Source: Anaerolinea sp.
GTDB taxonomy: Bacteria; Chloroflexota; Anaerolineae; Anaerolineales; Anaerolineaceae
NCBI GenBank assembly: GCA_020216845.1
Contig: JAIWNK010000101.1
Coordinates: forward strand, 1 to 10,000
Reading direction: 5' to 3'
DNA length: 10,000 nt
The notes beneath the pieces were generated by a model. The model had not been told where the DNA came from. It did no database searches and saw nothing but the letters and a program-made list of their open reading frames with translations. Positions 6,024 to 10,000 of the stretch are shown piece by piece (the first letter of the stretch is position 1; every line of letters begins with the position of its first letter). The position numbers and the translations under genes are program-made.

Positions 6024-7737
6024 AGCGGTCCACTTCACCGAGCACAATATCAATGGAGCCCAACACGGCCACCACATCGGCAATTTTCTCGCCGCGCGCC
6101 ATCGTCGCCAGGCTGGTCAGGTTGATGAAAGATGGTGCCCGCACGTGATAGCGCAAGGGGTTGGGCTTGCCATTCGAAACAACATAAAAGCCCAACTCGC
6201 CCTTGGGGCTTTCCACCCGCCCATAGGCCTCACCCGCCGGCACGCGCACCAGGTGTTGCGGCTTGCCATTCATTACCGGGCCTTCGGGCAGGTCACGCAG
6301 CACCTGCTGCAAAATGCGCAGGCTCTGCCGGGCCTCATCCAGGCGCAAGAGATAGCGGTCATAGATATCGCCATGATAGCGCACCGCCACATCGAAATCA
6401 AAGCGCTCATAAATGCTATAAGGGTCCGCCCGGCGCACGTCATAAGGCACGCCCGAGGCACGCAAAACCGGCCCCGAGGCCGAAAGGGCAATCGCCTGCG
6501 CGTCGGTCAGCACGCCCACGCCCTCGCAACGCCCGCGCACAATTTCGTTCTTGGTCAGGTAAGCATCCATCTCGTCAATCTTGCGCGGCAAGCGTTCCAA
6601 CACAAGCTCTTTGACCTTTTCCAGCACCCCTTCGGGCAAGTCGCGCACCACCCCGCCAAAGCGGAAGTAATTACACATCATGCGCGAGCCCGAAACAGCC
6701 TCGAAAATATCCAGAATCAATTCGCGTTCCTGAATGGCATACAGCGATGGGGTGAAAAAGGCGCCCAAATCGTTGAGCAAAAAGCCAATCGAAAAGAGGT
6801 GCGTCATGATGCGCGTCAGCTCCGCCATCATCACCCGCAAATACTCAGCTCGTTCGGGCGGCTGAATGCCCATCAATTTTTCCACCGCCAGGGCGTAGCC
6901 AAAATTGTTCGCCATCGAGGTCGTGTAATCAAGCCGATCGGTGAAGGGCATGTTTTGCAAAAAGGTGTTGCGCTCACCAATCTTTTCGTGATTGCGATGC
7001 AAATAGCCCATGACCGGTTTCAGGTCTACGATCGTCTCGCCTTCCAACTGCACCACCATGCGGAAGACGCCGTGCGTCGAGGGGTGCTGCGGACCCAGGT
7101 TGACAATCATCGTGTCGGTGTGTATGCCCTCATCGGCCCGCCGCTGAAATTTGGCATACAAGGCATCTTCGCCTTGCGGCTGCCAGGAATCCGGGTCAAA
7201 ATCGGGCGGGTATTGCAGGTTGTCGCCATACGGGTTCCCATCCTCCGCCCGGCGCACATGCCCTTCGGGCCAACGGCTCTTGAATGGTTTGACCTCTTCT
7301 TCAAAGAAAGGCTCGCGCCAATCCTTGCGCAAGGGGTGACCGGCAAAACCTTCCCACAGCAAAATGCGCCGCAAATCGGGGTGACCGACAAAGCGCACGC
7401 CCAACAGATCCCACACCTCACGTTCCTGAAATTCAGCCCCCGGGTAAAGTGGCGTCAGCGAAGGCACCTGTGCCTGCTCGCGCCCGGTGACCACTTTCAA
7501 CACCAGCGCACTGCCGCCCGTCGAACGATACAAATGATAGACGACTTCCATGCGGTCTTCCGGGAAATAATCCACCGCCGTGACCGAGGAAAGATAATCA
7601 TATCCGGCCTGATCGCGCAACCAACGCGCCACATCGTTCAGGTGTGCGGCTTGCACAAGCCAACCGCCATAGCCAGGGCGCGCATCCGCCTGCACCCACT
7701 CGGGGAATTGCTGATCGAGCAAGGGATGTTCACTCAT
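6022..7737 (-). CDS. nuoCD: NADH-quinone oxidoreductase fused subunits C and D
   Basis: A 571-residue fusion of the 30 kDa (NuoC) and 49 kDa (NuoD) subunits of the peripheral arm. The NuoC part covers about residues 15-145, with [20 protein letters not shown] (105-124) as its signature. A polar linker with several P, D and G follows. NuoD covers about 207-571: the quinone-site loop GPQHPSTHG is at 215-223, DRLDY ends at Y271, the equivalent of the quinone-binding tyrosine, and the C-terminus is the canonical [12 protein letters not shown]. No CxxC pairs of a NiFe hydrogenase large subunit are present, so this is a quinone-type enzyme rather than a hydrogenase. The length is close to fused NuoCD of Escherichia coli. 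The ATG at 7737 is chosen over an upstream in-frame start at 7803 because AGGAGG lies 6 bases before it and the extra 22 residues are only the out-of-frame nuoB end. It overlaps nuoB by 8 bases. Confidence 0.96.
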   Translation of the reverse strand: MSEHPLLDQQFPEWVQADARPGYGGWLVQAAHLNDVARWLRDQAGYDYLSSVTAVDYFPEDRMEVVYHLYRSTGGSALVLKVVTGREQAQVPSLTPLYPGAEFQEREVWDLLGVRFVGHPDLRRILLWEGFAGHPLRKDWREPFFEEEVKPFKSRWPEGHVRRAEDGNPYGDNLQYPPDFDPDSWQPQGEDALYAKFQRRADEGIHTDTMIVNLGPQHPSTHGVFRMVVQLEGETIVDLKPVMGYLHRNHEKIGERNTFLQNMPFTDRLDYTTSMANNFGYALAVEKLMGIQPPERAEYLRVMMAELTRIMTHLFSIGFLLNDLGAFFTPSLYAIQERELILDIFEAVSGSRMMCNYFRFGGVVRDLPEGVLEKVKELVLERLPRKIDEMDAYLTKNEIVRGRCEGVGVLTDAQAIALSASGPVLRASGVPYDVRRADPYSIYERFDFDVAVRYHGDIYDRYLLRLDEARQSLRILQQVLRDLPEGPVMNGKPQHLVRVPAGEAYGRVESPKGELGFYVVSNGKPNPLRYHVRAPSFINLTSLATMARGEKIADVVAVLGSIDIVLGEVDR

Positions 7738-8377
7738 CGGCTTCCTCCTCTGCGCCAGTGTGGGCGGCCTGCTTACGGATGAGCGGCAGCTTGCGCGGGT
7801 CAATCAGGTCGGGGCCCAACAAGGGCACCGGAATGGGTTCACTGGGCTGTTTGGCATACCAACGCATCTCGCCCAGCTTCTCCTGACTGATCTTGCGCTG
7901 CAGGGTCATCAGCCCATGCAACAAGGCCTGTGGCGTTGGCGGGCAACCCGGAATGTAGACATCCACGGGCAAGAATTTATCCACCCCCGCCACCACGCTA
8001 TAGCCTTCTTTGAAAGGCCCGCCCCCCGAGGCACAGGCGCCCATGGCGATCACATACTTCGGCTCGGACATTTGATTATAAAGCCGCACAATCTGCGGAA
8101 CCATTTTCTTCGTCACCGTGCCAGAGACAATCATCACATCGCTTTGGCGCGGGCTGGCGCGCATCACCTCCATGCCAAACCGCGAAAAATCATACCGCCC
8201 GGCTGCGGTTGCAATCATCTCAATCGCGCAACAGGCCAGGCCAAACATCATCGGCCAGGTAGAGTTCGCCCGACTCCAGTTATAGATGCGCTCCAACGTG
8301 GTCAAATGCACCTGTTGTTGCAATTCGGGCGGAATATCATAGCGCGGCGTATTCAGCGCGTCAGCAGAATCGTTCAT
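7730..8377 (-). CDS. nuoB: NADH-quinone oxidoreductase subunit B
   Basis: This 215-residue subunit carries cluster N2, the last iron-sulfur centre before quinone. The ligand cysteines are all present: [10 protein letters not shown] gives C49 and C50, GACASGGG gives C115 and PGCPPTPQ gives C145. The family stretch [20 protein letters not shown] spans residues 64-83 and [18 protein letters not shown] follows. The C-terminal 35 residues, rich in P and ending in acidic residues, go beyond the conserved core. The ATG at 8377 is preferred because AAAGGAG lies 9 bases upstream; a TTG at 8398 would add 7 residues and would overlap that site. It is the first gene of the operon. NuoA, which normally precedes NuoB, is not encoded upstream, where a divergent gene begins instead. 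Confidence 0.96.
   Translation of the reverse strand: MNDSADALNTPRYDIPPELQQQVHLTTLERIYNWSRANSTWPMMFGLACCAIEMIATAAGRYDFSRFGMEVMRASPRQSDVMIVSGTVTKKMVPQIVRLYNQMSEPKYVIAMGACASGGGPFKEGYSVVAGVDKFLPVDVYIPGCPPTPQALLHGLMTLQRKISQEKLGEMRWYAKQPSEPIPVPLLGPDLIDPRKLPLIRKQAAHTGAEEEADE
7744..7749 (-). promoter_or_regulatory. Shine-Dalgarno AGGAGG that decides the nuoCD start
   Basis: AGGAGG on the minus strand lies 6 bases before the ATG at 7737 and inside the 3' end of nuoB. No comparable site precedes the alternative in-frame start at 7803. Confidence 0.75.
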
Positions 8378-8386
8378 TATAGCCCG

Positions 8387-8393
8387 CTCCTTT
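8387..8393 (-). promoter_or_regulatory. Shine-Dalgarno AAAGGAG for nuoB
   Basis: The minus strand reads AAAGGAG 9 bases before the ATG at 8377. It falls inside the extension that a TTG start at 8398 would use, so it argues for the ATG. Confidence 0.7.
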
Positions 8394-8425
8394 CCCAAAC
8401 AAATCAGACGGAGGATGTCTTTTTT

Positions 8426-8453
8426 ATTTTACCCCGCAGCAAGCGGCTGTCAA
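8426..8453 (-). promoter_or_regulatory. Sigma-70-type promoter of the nuo operon
   Basis: On the minus strand, TTGACA (8453-8448) and TAAAAT (8431-8426) are 16 bases apart; the -10 box matches 5 of 6 consensus positions. The predicted start is near 8419, giving a leader of about 40 bases before nuoB. This is the only strong leftward promoter seen ahead of the eight-gene cluster ending at 1377. Confidence 0.72.
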
Positions 8454-8454
8454 G

Positions 8455-8484
8455 TGTACAAAGATACGCCTTTTTTGCTATAAT
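8455..8484 (+). promoter_or_regulatory. Extended -10 promoter for the divergent secreted-protein gene
   Basis: TATAAT at 8479-8484 is a perfect -10 box with an upstream TG at 8476-8477 (TGCTATAAT), the extended -10 form that tolerates a weak -35. The nearest -35 candidate, TGTACA (8455-8460), matches only 4 of 6 positions at an 18-base spacing. The predicted start is near 8491, about 37 bases before the ATG at 8528. Confidence 0.7.
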
Positions 8485-8517
8485 CAGAATATCTATTGCC
8501 TTTTTTCTCAACAATTT

Positions 8518-8522
8518 GGAGG
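8518..8522 (+). promoter_or_regulatory. Shine-Dalgarno GGAGG for the rightward gene
   Basis: GGAGG lies 5 bases before the ATG at 8528, and the encoded protein begins there with a normal signal peptide, which fixes the start. Confidence 0.75.
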
Positions 8523-8527
8523 CCGCG

Positions 8528-10000
8528 ATGAAAACTTGGCGTTTTTGGATTGGCTTGACATTGCTGCTCTCGCTGCTTGCTCCAGGCGTGGCACAGGCGC
8601 AACCGCACACCGCTGCCATTTATGGCACCGTCACCGATGGCGGCGGGCATGGCTACCCGCTTTATGCCCGGCTGGAATTTTACAACATCAACACAGGCAT
8701 CACAACCCACACCTTCACCAACCCAGCCAACGGGCAATATGTGATGGACCTGCTGCCCGAAGGCGATGATTACCTCATCACCGTCACCACCTACCTAACC
8801 GGCTATGAGAGTCCCTCGATGACGGTTTACGACCTGACCAGCACAGGCGCCGAGGCCAATTTTGCCATCCCGCCTGCACCAGGCTGCACTGCACCAGGCT
8901 ATCATCTTGAAACCCTCTACGCAACCGATTTTGAACTGAGCGACGGCGGCCTGCAAACCAATGGCAGTTTTCCCAGTTGGGCATGGGGCAGCCCCAGCGG
9001 TGCAGTCCTCCCTCACTCAGGCGTTAACGTGTGGGGCACCAACCTGAATGGGAACTATAACGTTGGCGAAAACAGCGCCCTTTTCCTGCAAATCAATACC
9101 AGCAGCCTGAGCAGCGGCTTCACCGTTTCCTGGTGGCAGCGCTATCAGCTGTCGCCATTCGATACCATTCGCGTCCAGGCCTGGAACGGTTCGACCTGGT
9201 ATCTCCAGGAAGAAATCACCGGCGGAACCTCCAACTGGATGCCCTACAGCATTTGGCTCGACCCAAGCTTTGCATACACCGGCTTCATCATTCGGTTTGA
9301 GCTGATGGATAACATCGCAGATGGCACCAACCTTGGCCTGTACATTGACGATTTGCAAATTACCAGCAACAACTGCGTGATGGATTCAGGTGGCCTGGTA
9401 TATGGCTATGTCAGCAGCATGGGCATGCCAACCCAACCCATCCTGGATGCAACCCTCATCAGCAACGGACAGCCGCCCTTCTCGGCCCGCAGCGGTCACT
9501 GGCAAGATTCGCCCTACCCCGGCCTGTATGTCGGCTTTCAGGTCGGCCCGCCCTACCTCGTCAACGTGACTGTCACCCACCCCTTCTACGCCTCGCAGAC
9601 CCTGCCCGTCACCGTCCTCGATCATGGCATCGTTCAGCAAGATTTTATCTTGCCCTCCGGGGCGATGGACTTCGATGCCGGCGCGCTGAGCTCGCTGGAA
9701 TTACCCTTCCTCGGCAACGGCAGCGGCACCCTGACCCTCACCAACACCGGCGTCTTGCCGATTGAGTTTGACCTGTTCGAGGCCCTCGAACTTGGCGAGG
9801 GCAAATCACTGCCGCTCGCCCCCGACAAAGATCCGCAAACCTTTTTCGGCTTCAGGGTCGGCGATCATTCTCTCGTCACCTTCGAATCAGGCACCCCTGC
9901 CGATATGACCCCGATTGCAAGCCTGCCCGAGATGGACTTGAGCGGCGGCGACTTGTTGCTTGGCAACCCCGATTGGATCTACGCCCTGCGCCTGACACCC
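8528..10000 (+). CDS. Secreted multidomain beta-rich protein (carboxypeptidase-regulatory-like and MAM-like domains), partial
   Basis: The 491 codons visible are open to the right edge. Residues 1-24 form a signal peptide: a basic start, a hydrophobic core (WIGLTLLLSLLAPGV) and an AQA cleavage site. Residues about 28-115 resemble a carboxypeptidase regulatory-like beta sandwich (IYGTVTDGGG, NGQYVMDLLPEGDDYLITV). Residues about 128-280 resemble a MAM or jelly-roll domain like that in secreted peptidases (YATDFE, FTVSWWQRYQ, LGLYIDDLQIT). C120 and C283 flank that domain and could pair. A second regulatory-like unit covers about 289-376 (GLVYGYVSS, then QQDFILPSG). Residues 390-418 contain TLTLTNTGVLPIEFDLFEA, typical of Ig-like linkers in secreted subtilases. 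The last 55 residues (SLVTFESGTP, DMTPIASLP) may open a repeat or propeller domain, a weak guess. No catalytic domain is seen, so it may be a peptidase, a surface adhesin or a glycan-binding protein. Confidence 0.85.
   Translation, partial: MKTWRFWIGLTLLLSLLAPGVAQAQPHTAAIYGTVTDGGGHGYPLYARLEFYNINTGITTHTFTNPANGQYVMDLLPEGDDYLITVTTYLTGYESPSMTVYDLTSTGAEANFAIPPAPGCTAPGYHLETLYATDFELSDGGLQTNGSFPSWAWGSPSGAVLPHSGVNVWGTNLNGNYNVGENSALFLQINTSSLSSGFTVSWWQRYQLSPFDTIRVQAWNGSTWYLQEEITGGTSNWMPYSIWLDPSFAYTGFIIRFELMDNIADGTNLGLYIDDLQITSNNCVMDSGGLVYGYVSSMGMPTQPILDATLISNGQPPFSARSGHWQDSPYPGLYVGFQVGPPYLVNVTVTHPFYASQTLPVTVLDHGIVQQDFILPSGAMDFDAGALSSLELPFLGNGSGTLTLTNTGVLPIEFDLFEALELGEGKSLPLAPDKDPQTFFGFRVGDHSLVTFESGTPADMTPIASLPEMDLSGGDLLLGNPDWIYALRLTP

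Noticed and set aside
5521..7782. A 753-codon open frame on the plus strand antisense to nuoI and nuoCD.
   Set aside because: Both antisense genes are clearly real on the other strand, with intact motifs. The plus-strand translation is rich in His, Arg and Ala, shows no domain pattern, crosses two gene boundaries and has no convincing ribosome site. It is explained by codon bias in the true frame.
7738..7803. N-terminal extension of nuoCD starting at 7803.
   Set aside because: The extra 22 residues do not resemble NuoC, lie wholly within nuoB and have no ribosome site, whereas the ATG at 7737 has AGGAGG at the right distance.
6022..8377. The nuoB/nuoCD pair as subunits of a membrane-bound NiFe hydrogenase.
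   Set aside because: The D domain lacks the N- and C-terminal CxxC pairs that hold the NiFe site, ends with the canonical complex I C-terminus, and keeps the quinone-site His loop and Tyr.
8404..8430. AGAC...GTCT followed by a T-rich tract, resembling a rightward terminator.
   Set aside because: The stem is only 4 pairs, no rightward gene ends upstream, and the T-rich tract includes the nuo -10 box read from the other strand.

Overview
The window looks like chromosomal DNA of a moderately GC-rich bacterium, probably an Anaerolineae-type member of the Chloroflexota. That is an inference from three things: a fused nuoCD inside a partial complex I cluster, a ferredoxin-dependent 2-oxoacid oxidoreductase with an N-terminal gamma domain, and a secreted multidomain beta-rich protein of a style common in that phylum. 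No rRNA, tRNA, IS element, CRISPR array or phage gene is visible, and coding density is very high.

Region A (1-1343, leftward) holds the start of a 2-oxoacid:ferredoxin oxidoreductase alpha-subunit gene (korA-like, running off the left edge). It is preceded by a FadR/GntR-type regulator with an FCD ligand domain. A good TTGACA/TATACT promoter lies upstream of the regulator, with an inverted repeat over the predicted transcription start. The regulator probably controls itself and the oxidoreductase.

Region B (1377-8453, leftward) is one tight eight-gene operon: nuoB, nuoCD, nuoI, a 117-residue five-cysteine protein, a PSP1/RicT-family protein, a PIG-L/LmbE deacetylase, an M20 amidohydrolase and a BtuF-like metal-receptor protein without a signal peptide. 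Most junctions overlap by 1-8 bases, so translation is probably coupled. Only core parts of the complex I peripheral arm are present; nuoA, the other membrane-arm genes and nuoEFG are not here. The operon starts at a TTGACA-N16-TAAAAT promoter.

Region C (8455-10000, rightward) is a divergently transcribed gene with an extended -10 promoter. It encodes a secreted protein with a signal peptide, two carboxypeptidase-regulatory-like beta domains around a MAM/jelly-roll-like domain, and a further Ig-like stretch. It continues past the right edge. The -35 boxes of the two divergent promoters are one base apart.

Together the left side suggests ferredoxin-linked oxidation of 2-oxoacids and the centre an electron-accepting complex I-type module. 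The tail of the operon (PSP1, deacetylase, amidohydrolase, binding protein) is not obviously connected to respiration and is the most puzzling part.
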